The position numbers and the translations under genes were made by a program. From Rhizobium sp. CF080 (lineage in GTDB: Bacteria; Pseudomonadota; Alphaproteobacteria; Rhizobiales; Rhizobiaceae): a stretch of DNA of 64,000 nucleotides. The stretch covers positions 806,001 to 870,000 of the forward strand of contig NZ_AKKC02000004.1 of assembly GCF_000282095.2 (NCBI RefSeq), read 5' to 3'. Shown here piece by piece: positions 16,931-26,261 of the stretch; position 1 is the first letter of the stretch; every line of letters starts with the position of its first letter. The notes under the pieces are model-generated. The model ran no database searches, had not been told where the DNA came from, and was given only the letters and a program-made list of their open reading frames with translations.

Positions 16931-19255
16931 TCAGAAGTTCTTGGGAATGACGATGCGAAGCTGGTTGTCGTCGACGTCGGTGAAATAGAGGTCGGCGCTA
17001 AAACCCTGGTCGTCGACGAAGTGGAAAACCCGTCTCGGTTCCCGAAGCGAATAGGGCACCAGCAGGGTCACCAGCGTGTGTTTGGTCGCGGAGGGAAGCG
17101 TGGCTTCGATATGGTATTGCGTGGCCAGGCCTTCGATATCGGCCGGATCGACACCTTCGAAGCCTTCCATCAGCTTTATCTCGGCCGGTCCCGCAGTCGA
17201 AAAGACGAACTGGCCGTAGAGGCCGGCCCGCTCTCCTGTCAGTCGGAAACTGCCGCTGCCGACGTCCATCGGGCGTGTGGCATGGAAGAGCCATTGCAGC
17301 GGCTGCGGCTGGGCGCACTCGACGCGATCGACCATGACGATGAAGTCGCTGTGGGCGAAATAGATGTCCCGCTCGACCTTCAGCACCACTGGATTGGCAG
17401 CCTGATATGCGGCGGTGGCGTCACCACTGATGAAGACGTGGGTCGGCTCCTCGCGCACGGCCATGATTCTCCCGCCGGCCTTTTTGGCAATCGCCTTGTC
17501 GCCTTCGGCATATTGTCCGCGGCCATCAATCAGGATGGCGTTCTTGGAGATTGTCTGGCGCCGCCAGCGCCGGTGCATGGTCGAGTTGAAGGCGACGTAA
17601 TAACCGCTCTGGACCGCAAGATCCTCGCCGAAGGCATAGAGCAGAAAGGCGTTCTGGTCGCCATGGCTGTGGCTCAGCGAGCCGAAGGAACTGCTCTTGA
17701 ACACGAGCTGGATGTGACGATCTGGGTCGTCCATGTATTTCTGGATCGCGACCCAGCCAATTTCCTTGAACCATTTGACGGGCGGCAGATCGGTAGGCGC
17801 TTTTGCGTCGATGGCGGGATAATCGTGGCGATAGACGAGATCGTCAAAGTTGAGGTCCCACCAGCCGTAATTGTAAAACTCCATGGCCGTGCCGGCAGCA
17901 TCGGCCTTCAGCCGCTCGTAGTACCATTGGTAATACGGGTTGCCCGTAACTCCGGCGAACTGGCGGACATTGTAGCCAACCTTCAGGCCTGGCGGATCGC
18001 CAAGGGTGGAGTCGTCACCGAAGCAGGCGCGTCGCGTGCCTGGTGCCTTGGTGTAGAGCGGAAAATCGCCGGTCTTTTGAAAGAATGGGCGCTGGTAGAG
18101 ATCGACCTTGAGGAAGTTGCGGATGAGGTTCGCGGCCTCAGTCAGATAGGCGATTCCGGTCATCCAGTAGTGCGGCCCTTCCGCCCAGCCGCCATCCTTG
18201 TCGCCCCAGGGAGAATAGAGGGTGAAGAGGAATTCGACCGTATAGTCCAGCCAGTTTTCCGCTTCTTTTTCCTCCCCGGCCATGGCGATGCAGGCGGCAG
18301 TCAGAGCCGCCGACAGGGAGCGGACGGCGTGGCTGTCATAGGGGAAGACATGGATGCGGGCGCGCCACAGAACATGGTCGGCGACCTCCCGGGTGCGGGC
18401 CAGAAGGATGCCACGAACATATTCCCGCTCGGCATCGTCCAGATGATCGTGAAGCCAGTCGTAACCCCAGGCGAGTGCGGTCACGACCCGGAAAGCCGCT
18501 TCGTCATTGTAGGAGCGTTCCGTGGCGCCCTTCGTATCCCATCGGGCGACCGAGAGAAGCCATTCCTTGGCTTTCGCGATCATGTCGGCGTCTTCCAGGA
18601 TCACGCCCCCGATCGCCAGATGGCGGATGGCGTAGATGACTTCTTGGCAATCGATATACATCTGCCGCCAGAGCTTTGCGACGCGCACATTGTCCGGATA
18701 GGGCGATGGCTCGGGGATCAGTTCACGCGACAGCCAGGGTTCGACCGAGTTGCCAAAGAAGGTTTGCCAGCCGCAATGATCCGGATCCGAATTCAGCTCC
18801 TTACGAAACGCCGCAACGCCGTCGGGACTGAGCCACAGGCGGGGATGGCGGAGATCCATGTTCCGATGGCGCACGTCGGCGCGGGGCAGTGGCGTCTGCG
18901 GCAGGTCGGACGACAGTGTGAACTCGCGGGTGCTGCTCCATTCGGAAGTGACGCGCTTTGCCGTGTCATCCCACAGCGCGAACGACCAATGATAAGTCCC
19001 CGATTCGAATGCCGTATCTGGTGTGAAGAAATTCCAGGTGAGGTTTTCAAAGGTCAACATCTGGGCGGCAGTAAAGCCCGGATCACGCGATACCCTCAGG
19101 ACGTATCGTGCGTCGTCATCCAGAGCAGGGAGCCAGCTGAAACGCGGCGGGTTTTCGACTGAGGCGTCGCCGACAGGCTGATACGCGATCGTCAATGTGC
19201 CGGGTTTCGGCTCGTCGAGATAGTGGAGACGGTGGGCTTCGGCGGGCTTGGGCAT
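16931..19255 (-). CDS. Exolytic alginate / oligouronate lyase, polysaccharide lyase family 15
   Basis: This enzyme cleaves uronic-acid oligomers by beta-elimination to unsaturated monomers. It has 774 residues with an N-terminal beta domain (DUF4962 type), a central alpha/alpha barrel and a C-terminal heparinase II/III-like beta domain. Recalled active-site residues of Atu3025 (R199, H311, Y365, W467, H531; 776 residues) all fall at a constant offset of two here: R197, H309 (YDSHAV), Y363 (GPHYW), W465 (YGWWD) and H529 (SLSHSH). No signal peptide is visible, so it should act in the cytoplasm on imported oligomers. The ATG at 19255 with AAAGGA upstream is the start. It follows the AlgQ-like gene in the operon. 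Confidence 0.9.
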   Translation of the reverse strand: MPKPAEAHRLHYLDEPKPGTLTIAYQPVGDASVENPPRFSWLPALDDDARYVLRVSRDPGFTAAQMLTFENLTWNFFTPDTAFESGTYHWSFALWDDTAKRVTSEWSSTREFTLSSDLPQTPLPRADVRHRNMDLRHPRLWLSPDGVAAFRKELNSDPDHCGWQTFFGNSVEPWLSRELIPEPSPYPDNVRVAKLWRQMYIDCQEVIYAIRHLAIGGVILEDADMIAKAKEWLLSVARWDTKGATERSYNDEAAFRVVTALAWGYDWLHDHLDDAEREYVRGILLARTREVADHVLWRARIHVFPYDSHAVRSLSAALTAACIAMAGEEKEAENWLDYTVEFLFTLYSPWGDKDGGWAEGPHYWMTGIAYLTEAANLIRNFLKVDLYQRPFFQKTGDFPLYTKAPGTRRACFGDDSTLGDPPGLKVGYNVRQFAGVTGNPYYQWYYERLKADAAGTAMEFYNYGWWDLNFDDLVYRHDYPAIDAKAPTDLPPVKWFKEIGWVAIQKYMDDPDRHIQLVFKSSSFGSLSHSHGDQNAFLLYAFGEDLAVQSGYYVAFNSTMHRRWRRQTISKNAILIDGRGQYAEGDKAIAKKAGGRIMAVREEPTHVFISGDATAAYQAANPVVLKVERDIYFAHSDFIVMVDRVECAQPQPLQWLFHATRPMDVGSGSFRLTGERAGLYGQFVFSTAGPAEIKLMEGFEGVDPADIEGLATQYHIEATLPSATKHTLVTLLVPYSLREPRRVFHFVDDQGFSADLYFTDVDDNQLRIVIPKNF

Positions 19256-19329
19256 CGCGATGACGTCCTTTGAATTCGAGGCGGGGCGGGCGCGGACAGG
19301 CCGCGCCCGGATCTTCGGGTGGAGGGGAT

Positions 19330-20898
19330 TCAGTTCTTGCCGTACTGGCGGTCGTAAGCGGCCTGCATGACCTTCATGACCTTGGAATAACCAAGCTGCT
19401 CGAGCCGGGCTTGATAGGCATCCCAGGAGGCATCGACATTCTGGGCCCCGAGAACCCAGGTCTGCTGCATCTCCATCATGTAGGTGAAGAGGCTCGGCCA
19501 GTATTTGTCGTAGGTGGCCCGCTCTTCCGTGTTCATGGAGACCCCGGTAAATTCCGGCATCAACAGGCTGGGCTCCTTCTGGTACATGGCGATGCCATCG
19601 AGAGCCATCTTGTTGGTCCACTGCTCCTCGGACGGGTAGGAGGCGAAGTAGCCGCGCGGCACGCCGGCACCGATTTCCCACATCTGGGCGTTGACCGGCT
19701 TGGGATTGTTGAGGACGCTTGGCTTGTAGACAGGCTTGCCGTTGATCATGTCGTAGGTTTCACCCTCGACACCCCAGTTGGACAGAATGCGTCCTTTTTC
19801 GGAGAACCAGAAGTCGAAATACTTGATCGTTTCGACCGGGTGCTTGTTCGAATAGGAGATCGCCCAGCCGGCCGGCTGGAACGTTGCGCGGCGGCTATCC
19901 TCGAACCGCTTTCCGGACACCGTCTTCGGCGGCAGCATCGGTGCGAAATTGATGCCGGATACTGTATCCTTCAGCGCCTCGGTGTAGTTCGAGGTGCTGG
20001 CAAACCAGTCATGCGTCATGCCGCCGATATTGTTGCCGAGCATGTATTCTCGCACGCGAGCGCCGCGGGTGAAGACTTCCGTATCGATCAGGCCTTCCTT
20101 GAACCATTGGGCGATCTTGGAAATGCCGGTCTTGTAGTTCGGCGTCGTCCACGGATGGACGACCTTGCCGCTCTCGACCATGAAGTCGCCATAACGTTCC
20201 GATCCGGAAACGCGGGCATCCCACATGTTGATCAGGCGCACCGCCTCGATCGGCTCGCGGGCGAAGTAAGGCACTTCGTCCTTCTTGCCGTTGCCGTTCG
20301 GGTCCTTTTCGCGAAAGGCCTTAAGCACAGCGTAGAGCTCGGCGACATTTTCCGGCACTTTCAGGCCGAGCTTGTCGAGCCAGTCCTTGCGGATGAACCA
20401 GGCGCGGGAAAATTCGCCTTCAGGCACATAGGGAATGAAGTAGATATGGCCGTCCGGCGCGCTGATCGCCTGGCGGACGACCGGGTGCTCATCGAAGAAT
20501 TTCTTTAGATTCGGGGCGTTCTTCTCGATCAGCCCGTCCAGCGGCACGAAGGCGCCTTCCATGCCGTAGCGGATGAAATCGTCCTTCAGGCCACCCGTGA
20601 CATCGCCTCCAACGATATCCGGCAGGTTGCCCGACGCCATCAGGAGATTGAAGGCATCGCGGCTGCTGCTTGTGGCAAGCGACGCGACGTTCTTCACGTG
20701 GATGCCGGTCCATTCGGCCGCCTTCTTCTCCACCGGCCAGTTTTCCGTGTAGACGTATTTGTCACGGAAATGGAAATGGATGGTCAGCTGCAGAGGCTTG
20801 TCGACGATCTTCGTCGAGGCATCCTGGGCGTAAGCGGCACCGGTTTGCAGTACGGCGCATGTGGTGAGCAGCGCCAGCATTTTTCGAAAGTATCTCAT
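19330..20898 (-). CDS. AlgQ-like alginate oligosaccharide-binding protein
   Basis: This periplasmic binding protein has 522 residues, with a signal peptide ending AAYA-QD near residue 24. A Ca-binding loop DPNGNGKKDE (D199, N201, N203, K205, D207, E208) repeats the residue order of the calcium site known in Sphingomonas AlgQ1/AlgQ2. The length is also that of AlgQ rather than of ordinary sugar-binding proteins. GGAGGAG precedes the ATG at 20898. The neighbouring permeases, ATPase and PL15 lyase support an alginate or related uronate oligomer ligand. Confidence 0.88.
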   Translation of the reverse strand: MRYFRKMLALLTTCAVLQTGAAYAQDASTKIVDKPLQLTIHFHFRDKYVYTENWPVEKKAAEWTGIHVKNVASLATSSSRDAFNLLMASGNLPDIVGGDVTGGLKDDFIRYGMEGAFVPLDGLIEKNAPNLKKFFDEHPVVRQAISAPDGHIYFIPYVPEGEFSRAWFIRKDWLDKLGLKVPENVAELYAVLKAFREKDPNGNGKKDEVPYFAREPIEAVRLINMWDARVSGSERYGDFMVESGKVVHPWTTPNYKTGISKIAQWFKEGLIDTEVFTRGARVREYMLGNNIGGMTHDWFASTSNYTEALKDTVSGINFAPMLPPKTVSGKRFEDSRRATFQPAGWAISYSNKHPVETIKYFDFWFSEKGRILSNWGVEGETYDMINGKPVYKPSVLNNPKPVNAQMWEIGAGVPRGYFASYPSEEQWTNKMALDGIAMYQKEPSLLMPEFTGVSMNTEERATYDKYWPSLFTYMMEMQQTWVLGAQNVDASWDAYQARLEQLGYSKVMKVMQAAYDRQYGKN

Positions 20899-20936
20899 TC
20901 CATTCTCCTCCTTCAACAGAACCGATTGAGACGGCG

Positions 20937-21818
20937 TTATTCCTTCACTCCGCCAAGGGTGATGCCCTTGTTGAAGTATTTCTGAATGCTCGGGTAAATG
21001 AGCAGGACGGGGATGATCGAGGCGATCATGATGGCGGCGGTGACCGTCTCGAACGAATAGCGGTTGGTCAGCAGGCTGCTGGCGAACTCGTCGTTGGCCG
21101 TCAGGTCGACGATGATGCGCTTGAGGTAGAGCTGCAGCGGGATCTTCTCTTCGCCGCGCAACAGCACCATTGCCCAGAAGTAGCTGTTCCAGCGGGAGAC
21201 GATGCAGAACAGGCCGACCGTGATGATTGCCGGCTTGGACAGCGGAATGAACACCTTCCAGAGCAGCTGGAATTCGCTGGCGCCATCCATCTTGGCCGCT
21301 TCTTCGAAGGACTTGGGAACCCCTTCGAAGAAATTGCGCAGCAGGATCACGTTGAAGGCGTTGCAGGCAAAGCCGATGATCAGGCCGAAGCGGGAGTCGA
21401 GCAGGCCGAGATCCCGCATGTTCAGGAAGAAGGGGATCATGCCGGCGTTGAACCACAGCGTGAACGCCACCATCAGATTGAGGAATTTCCGACCGCGCAG
21501 GCGAGGCCGCGACAGCGCGTAAGCACCGGGGATCATGATGGCGAGGCTGATGGCCGTGCCGCCGAACGTATAGATGAAGGTGTTGCCGTAGGCGATCCAG
21601 AAAAGCCGGTCGGACAGCACGAACTCGTAGGCGGCGAGCGTCAGGTCCTTCGGAAACAGCACGACCTGGCCGGAGGTAACGGCGGCACCCGATGAAATCG
21701 ACACGGCCAGGAGGTAGATGAACGGATAAAGCGTCGAAATGACGAACAGGCCGATCAGGGCTGCATTCGCATATCCGAAGATCCGGTCGCCGCGGGAATA
21801 GAGATTGAAGCTTGCCAT
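20937..21818 (-). CDS. AlgM2-like ABC transporter permease
   Basis: This 293-residue inner-membrane subunit has six hydrophobic segments and the EAA loop EEAAKMDGASEFQLLWKVF near residues 180-200. It is of the MalG/LplC type that pairs with a LplB-type partner. Its start at 21818 lies 5 bases past the stop of the partner permease, and the binding-protein gene follows 38 bases downstream. It is assigned to oligouronate import by its neighbours. Confidence 0.87.
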   Translation of the reverse strand: MASFNLYSRGDRIFGYANAALIGLFVISTLYPFIYLLAVSISSGAAVTSGQVVLFPKDLTLAAYEFVLSDRLFWIAYGNTFIYTFGGTAISLAIMIPGAYALSRPRLRGRKFLNLMVAFTLWFNAGMIPFFLNMRDLGLLDSRFGLIIGFACNAFNVILLRNFFEGVPKSFEEAAKMDGASEFQLLWKVFIPLSKPAIITVGLFCIVSRWNSYFWAMVLLRGEEKIPLQLYLKRIIVDLTANDEFASSLLTNRYSFETVTAAIMIASIIPVLLIYPSIQKYFNKGITLGGVKE

Positions 21819-21823
21819 GACGA

Positions 21824-22753
21824 TCACCAGAGCGAGGTTGACGACACCTTCCGGCTGATCCGGTTGGCCGTGAAGACGAGCGCGAAGGCGATGACCGCGT
21901 TGAAGAGGCCGGCGGCGGTGGCGAGGTCGTATTGCGTGCCCTGCAGACCCGTGCGGTAGACGTAAGTCGAGACGACGTCGGCAGTGCGATAGGTTGCCGG
22001 CTGGTAGAGCAGGATGATGTATTCGAAACCGACCTCGACGAGATTGCCGATGCGGATGATCAGCATGATGATGATCGTCGGCAGGATGCAGGGCAGGGTG
22101 ATGCGCCACATCATCTGCCAGCGCGATGCCCCGTCGACCCGGGCGGACTCATAGAGCGTCGGGCTGATGCCGGCGATCGCGGCCAGATAGACGATCGACT
22201 CGAAGCCCGCTTCCTTCCAGATGTTCGACCCGATGAAGATGGTGCGGAACCATTCCGGCTGGGTCAGGAAGTAGATCCGGTCGAGGCCGAGGCTCGACAG
22301 GATCAGGTTGACGACGCCTGTCGTGGGGGACAGCAGGTTGATGACAATGCCCGCGACGATCACCACCGAGATGAAATGCGGCAGATAGACGATGGTCTGC
22401 GAAACACGGCGCCCGAACTCGTTCTGCAGTTCGTTGAACATCACGGCCAGGATGATGGGCACGGGGAAGGCGAAAATCAGCCCCAGGCCGCTGATGGCAA
22501 TGGTGTTCAGGAAGGCACGGATGAAGATCTGGTCTTCGAGAAGCGTTTGAAAATTCTCCAACCCCACCCAGGGACTTCCGGAAATGCCGCGGAACGGACT
22601 GAAGTCCTTGAAGGCGATCTGCAGGCCCTCCATCGGCTTGTAGAGGAAGAGCAGGAACCAGAGGATCATGGGCAGGACGAGCAGGTAGAGCTGCCAGTCC
22701 CTTCGCAAGTCCTCGCCCAGTCGCTTGAAATATCCGACGAATCTCGATGTCAT
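21824..22753 (-). CDS. AlgM1-like ABC transporter permease
   Basis: This membrane subunit of about 309 residues is of the LplB/AlgM1 type: a cytoplasmic N-terminal stretch, six helices, and an EAA loop YESARVDGASRWQMMWRI near residues 205-222. A GTG at 22765 overlapping the ATPase stop is an equally plausible start, giving four more residues; I chose the ATG at 22753. It should pair with the AlgM2-like protein and the AlgS-like ATPase. Confidence 0.87.
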   Translation of the reverse strand: MTSRFVGYFKRLGEDLRRDWQLYLLVLPMILWFLLFLYKPMEGLQIAFKDFSPFRGISGSPWVGLENFQTLLEDQIFIRAFLNTIAISGLGLIFAFPVPIILAVMFNELQNEFGRRVSQTIVYLPHFISVVIVAGIVINLLSPTTGVVNLILSSLGLDRIYFLTQPEWFRTIFIGSNIWKEAGFESIVYLAAIAGISPTLYESARVDGASRWQMMWRITLPCILPTIIIMLIIRIGNLVEVGFEYIILLYQPATYRTADVVSTYVYRTGLQGTQYDLATAAGLFNAVIAFALVFTANRISRKVSSTSLW

Positions 22754-22761
22754 GATCAATC

Positions 22762-23877
22762 TCACGCGTGCCCGCTGACGGCCTTGCCGCTTGCGGCATC
22801 GAAGACATGCAATCGGTCCGTGGGTATCTTCAGCTCGCCGATTTCCGAAAGCTTGCGGACGTCGGCCGGCGTCTCGAGCTTGGCGACGATCGGCTGGCCT
22901 GCGATACGGCTGTGCAGCAGGGCCTCCGAGCCGAGCGGCTCGACCAGATCGACGGTTGCCGCGATCGGCTGGCCTTGCGCGCCTGCCTCCGGGCCGATAG
23001 AGAAATGCTCCGGACGAACACCCACGAGAATGCGCTGGTCGGCTTCCAGCGATGCGACGAACGAGACCGGCAGCTTAAGCTCAATCGCGTCTGTATGGAC
23101 GCCGTCGATGCGGGCGGCGGGCTCACCGTTCAACGAGGTTACCGTCGCGCGAAGAAGGTTCATCGGCGGAGAGCCCAGGAAGCTCGCAACGAAGGCGTTC
23201 GCCGGATTGAGGAACAGTTCCATCGGGGAGCCGACCTGTTCGACGCGACCGGCGTTCATCACGACGATGCGGTCTGCGAGTGTCATGGCTTCGACCTGAT
23301 CGTGGGTCACATAGATGCTGGTGACGCCCATCCGCTTGTGAAGCCGCTTGATTTCGGCGCGCATCTGGGTGCGCAGCTTGGCGTCGAGGTTCGACAGGGG
23401 TTCGTCGAACAGGAAGACCTTCGGTTTGCGGACGATCGCCCGTCCCATGGCGACCCGCTGCCGTTGGCCGCCCGAAAGGTCTGCCGGCTTGCGTTTCAGA
23501 TAGGGGGTCAGATCCAGAATGGTGGCGGCTTCGTTGACAGCCGCTTCCACCACCTCGTTCTTCTCCCGCCGGACGCGCAGGCCGAATGCGATGTTTTCGG
23601 CGACATTCAGATGCGGGTAGAGTGCATAATTCTGAAACACCATCGCGACGTCGCGGTCTTTCGGTGCCATCCGGTTGACGACGCGCCCTCCGATCGAGAT
23701 CGTGCCGTCGGAGATTTCCTCCAGGCCTGCGATCATTCGCAGCGTCGTCGACTTGCCGCAACCTGACGGCCCGACGAGAACGATGAACTCGCCCGTTGCG
23801 ACATTCAGGTTTACAGAGTGCACGACTTCGAGTGCGCCGTAGCGTTTCACTACGTCGTTCAATTCCACTGCAGACAT
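22762..23877 (-). CDS. AlgS-like sugar ABC transporter ATP-binding protein (MalK/UgpC family)
   Basis: This 371-residue ATPase for the oligouronate importer carries Walker A GPSGCGKST (about residues 38-46), Q-loop FQNYALYPHL, LSGGQRQRVAMGR, Walker B LFDEPLSN, H-loop THDQVEA, and a TOBE domain (GVRPEHFSI). It follows the regulator gene by 28 bases and overlaps the AlgM1-like permease, which places it second in the operon. MalK-type ATPases are sometimes shared between importers; here a dedicated role is likely. Confidence 0.9.
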   Translation of the reverse strand: MSAVELNDVVKRYGALEVVHSVNLNVATGEFIVLVGPSGCGKSTTLRMIAGLEEISDGTISIGGRVVNRMAPKDRDVAMVFQNYALYPHLNVAENIAFGLRVRREKNEVVEAAVNEAATILDLTPYLKRKPADLSGGQRQRVAMGRAIVRKPKVFLFDEPLSNLDAKLRTQMRAEIKRLHKRMGVTSIYVTHDQVEAMTLADRIVVMNAGRVEQVGSPMELFLNPANAFVASFLGSPPMNLLRATVTSLNGEPAARIDGVHTDAIELKLPVSFVASLEADQRILVGVRPEHFSIGPEAGAQGQPIAATVDLVEPLGSEALLHSRIAGQPIVAKLETPADVRKLSEIGELKIPTDRLHVFDAASGKAVSGHA

Positions 23878-23905
23878 GTCAGTTTCCTCCCGGCGGCGTC
23901 CTCCC

Positions 23906-24688
23906 TCAGGTCAGACTGCGCCGCGGCCTCCGTTTTTCTGTCGTTGTTGCATTGATCGATTCAATGTAGCTCCACAGCTTCGGGTCCCTTGAAAGCTCCG
24001 TGATCTTGCTTTCAAGCGAGCCGAGGTGCCTGCTCATTGCCGCCACCGCTTCATCCGGAGACGCGTTGCGGATGGCATCGACGATATCCCGGTGCTCATG
24101 GATGACCTCGCCGGTGCGGCGCACGCCGAAGATCATCTTCAGGTGACGCATGCGGTCGATCTCTCCCTTCGCCTGGTTGACGAAAGCCCAGACGCCACCG
24201 AGGCGAGCCGCCGCGAAAATCGTCCGATGGAAATCTTCGTCCAGCTCGAAGAAGCTGGTGTAATCCTCCTTTTCCACCGCTTCGATCTGCTGGTTGAGGC
24301 AAAGCTCCATACGCCCGAGGTCTTCAAGCGTGTGACGCTTGGCGGCTTCCGCCGCGGCACCTGCTTCCAGGCGAAAGCGGATGAAGCATGCCTCGATGTA
24401 ACGCTGAACCTCGATCGTCGCGACGAAGGTGCCGCCCTGCGGCACGACCTTGATCAATCCTTCTTCCGAAAGCCGGATGATGGCCTCGCGCACCGGCGTC
24501 TTGCTGACATTGAGAATCGCCGCGACTTCCTTTTCCGGCAAGGCCCTTCCAGGCAACAGCCGAACCTCCACGATCAATTGCCGCAGTAGCCGATAGACCT
24601 TGCTTGTCGTATTGCCGGGGCCACCGATCGGTGAGGACCGGAGCAGCTCCTCCAAAGGCAAGGCCGGAATTTCAATGACGTTCGACAT
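23906..24688 (-). CDS. GntR-family (FadR/FCD type) regulator of the alginate operon
   Basis: This transcriptional regulator has 260 residues: a winged-helix domain at about 30-100 (NTTSKVYRLLRQ, LNVSKTPVREAIIRLSEEG) followed by an all-helical FCD ligand domain with the usual Asp and His positions (DEDFHRTIF, EVIHEHRDIV). It heads the lyase/importer operon, and a tandem operator-like motif lies just upstream of its own start, so autoregulation with derepression by a uronate intermediate is the likely scheme. Confidence 0.87.
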   Translation of the reverse strand: MSNVIEIPALPLEELLRSSPIGGPGNTTSKVYRLLRQLIVEVRLLPGRALPEKEVAAILNVSKTPVREAIIRLSEEGLIKVVPQGGTFVATIEVQRYIEACFIRFRLEAGAAAEAAKRHTLEDLGRMELCLNQQIEAVEKEDYTSFFELDEDFHRTIFAAARLGGVWAFVNQAKGEIDRMRHLKMIFGVRRTGEVIHEHRDIVDAIRNASPDEAVAAMSRHLGSLESKITELSRDPKLWSYIESINATTTEKRRPRRSLT

Positions 24689-24698
24689 ATCTCTTTGC

Positions 24699-24734
24699 CA
24701 ACTGATATCTTAGTTGCGAAATTGATGTCTTAGT
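24699..24734. promoter_or_regulatory. Tandem operator-like repeats upstream of the GntR gene
   Basis: The motif TGATATCTTAGT (24703-24714) recurs as TGATGTCTTAGT (24723-24734), 20 bases apart, or about two helical turns. The first copy lies inside a perfect inverted repeat CAACT-N8-AGTTG (24699-24716). Placed 10-45 bases before the regulator start, they are the best candidates for the FadR-type protein's binding sites. Confidence 0.55.
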
Positions 24735-24882
24735 CAGGCCTTGTCAAGGCGAATTTTTGGAATTCGCTTTCTTGTGTTTTGGGAGTGGAACGGTCGGGTC
24801 GCGACACGGCCAAGCGCAAGCGATCCCGGCAAAAGCTTGCCGAGATGACCTTCACGCTGAAAAATCAATCAAAAACCGGAGA

Positions 24883-26130
24883 TTACCAACGCGGAACGCG
24901 CCGTTCGTAGGTGGGGTCGAACTCTTGCATATAGGCCGTGTCGTTGCGTTCGCTGACGCCAGCGCTCTCGTAGAGCCTGGCAAGCTCCGCAAGCTTTTCC
25001 TGGTTGATGGAAACGCCGAGCCCTGGCCTGTCGGAAACGGCGAGGGTGCCGTTCTCGAAACGGAAAGGGTCGCCTTCGATGATGTCGACACCGGTCCACG
25101 GATAGTGGGTATCGCAAGCATAGGTCAGGTTTGGCGTCGCCGCCGCAACATGGGTCATGGCTGCAAGCGTGATCCCGAGGTGCGAGTTGGAGTGCATGGA
25201 AAGGCCAAGGCCAAAGGCCTCGCACAACGTCGCAAGATGTGTCGAGGCGCGTATTCCGCCCCAGTAATGGTGGTCCGAGAGTATTATCTGCACGGCATTC
25301 TTGCGAACGGCTTCGGCAATCTGGTCGAATTCCAGCACCACCATATTGGTCGCCAGCGGCAGGCTGGTCGCGGCCGCGACCTTTGCCATGGCATCCATGC
25401 CGAGGACGGGATCTTCGAGATATTCGAGAACGCCTTCGAGCTTCTTTGCGATGTAGATCGCCGTATCCACCGTCCAGCCGCCATTCGGATCGATCCGCAG
25501 CGGATGATCGGGAAAAGCTTCGCGCAACTTCAGCATGGTCTCGATTTCGAGATCAGGCTCAAGCACGCCGCCCTTCAGTTTCAGGGAACCGAAACCATGT
25601 TCGGAGACGAAACGGCGAGCCTCCTCCACCATCGCGTCCGGTGTCATGACCTCGCCCCAGTCATCCGGCTCTTCACCGATATGCCCGGCAAACTTGTAGA
25701 AGAGATAGGCGCTGAATGGCACGCGGTCTCGCACAGGCCCACCGAGCAGATCGACGACCGGCCGGCCAACAGCCTTGCCCTGGATATCAAGGCAGGGAAC
25801 CTCGAACGCGGAATAGACGACGTCGGTCACCTTGTGATCGGCAACCGCCGTTTTGGCGTTGATACCGCCTCCGTTCGGGAGTGCGGCAAGGACCCGCTTG
25901 CGGAGGTCGCTCAGCTGAAACGGGTCGAGTCCGACAATGGCAGGGGCCGTGTCGCGCAGGCCCTGAAGCGCCTTGATGCTCCCATAACTTTCCCCGATGC
26001 CGACCGATCCGTCGTCGCAGAAGACCTCGATCACCGTGCGCAGGGCATAAGGCTGATGGACACCCTTGCAGTTGAGAAGAGGCTTGTCCGGAATGGCTAC
26101 CGGCGTCAGCTTGACATGTTCGATCCGCAT
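24883..26130 (-). CDS. Enolase-superfamily sugar-acid dehydratase, glucarate dehydratase-like
   Basis: This 415-residue TIM-barrel enzyme belongs to the mandelate racemase/enolase superfamily. The glucarate dehydratase subgroup pattern is visible: K-x-K at K184/K186 (SLKLKGG), metal ligands D214 (RIDPN) and E239 (YLEDP), N262, D286 (LSDHHYWGG) and the base H313 (MHSNSHLGI). It should dehydrate an aldaric or uronic-type acid to a 2-keto-3-deoxy acid, which would feed the same pool as DEH reduction. It lies 194 bases upstream of the alginate regulator on the same strand. The precise substrate is open. Confidence 0.85.
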   Translation of the reverse strand: MRIEHVKLTPVAIPDKPLLNCKGVHQPYALRTVIEVFCDDGSVGIGESYGSIKALQGLRDTAPAIVGLDPFQLSDLRKRVLAALPNGGGINAKTAVADHKVTDVVYSAFEVPCLDIQGKAVGRPVVDLLGGPVRDRVPFSAYLFYKFAGHIGEEPDDWGEVMTPDAMVEEARRFVSEHGFGSLKLKGGVLEPDLEIETMLKLREAFPDHPLRIDPNGGWTVDTAIYIAKKLEGVLEYLEDPVLGMDAMAKVAAATSLPLATNMVVLEFDQIAEAVRKNAVQIILSDHHYWGGIRASTHLATLCEAFGLGLSMHSNSHLGITLAAMTHVAAATPNLTYACDTHYPWTGVDIIEGDPFRFENGTLAVSDRPGLGVSINQEKLAELARLYESAGVSERNDTAYMQEFDPTYERRVPRW

Positions 26131-26261
26131 AGAGTTTCCAACGATGTGACACTGCCCCAGGGGTCACCGGCATATATGAACGCGCGGCTTCAATCAAAGC
26201 CGCATGTTTTCAAAGTGTCCATTTCTCGCGACCGGAAGGGACAGGTTTCCGCCGGAGAGCG

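Noticed and set aside
16151..19162. Plus-strand open frame of 1003 codons
   Set aside because: It runs antisense to the SGNH, SDR and PL15 genes, has no ribosome-binding site or family pattern, and reflects third-position GC bias of the true minus-strand genes.
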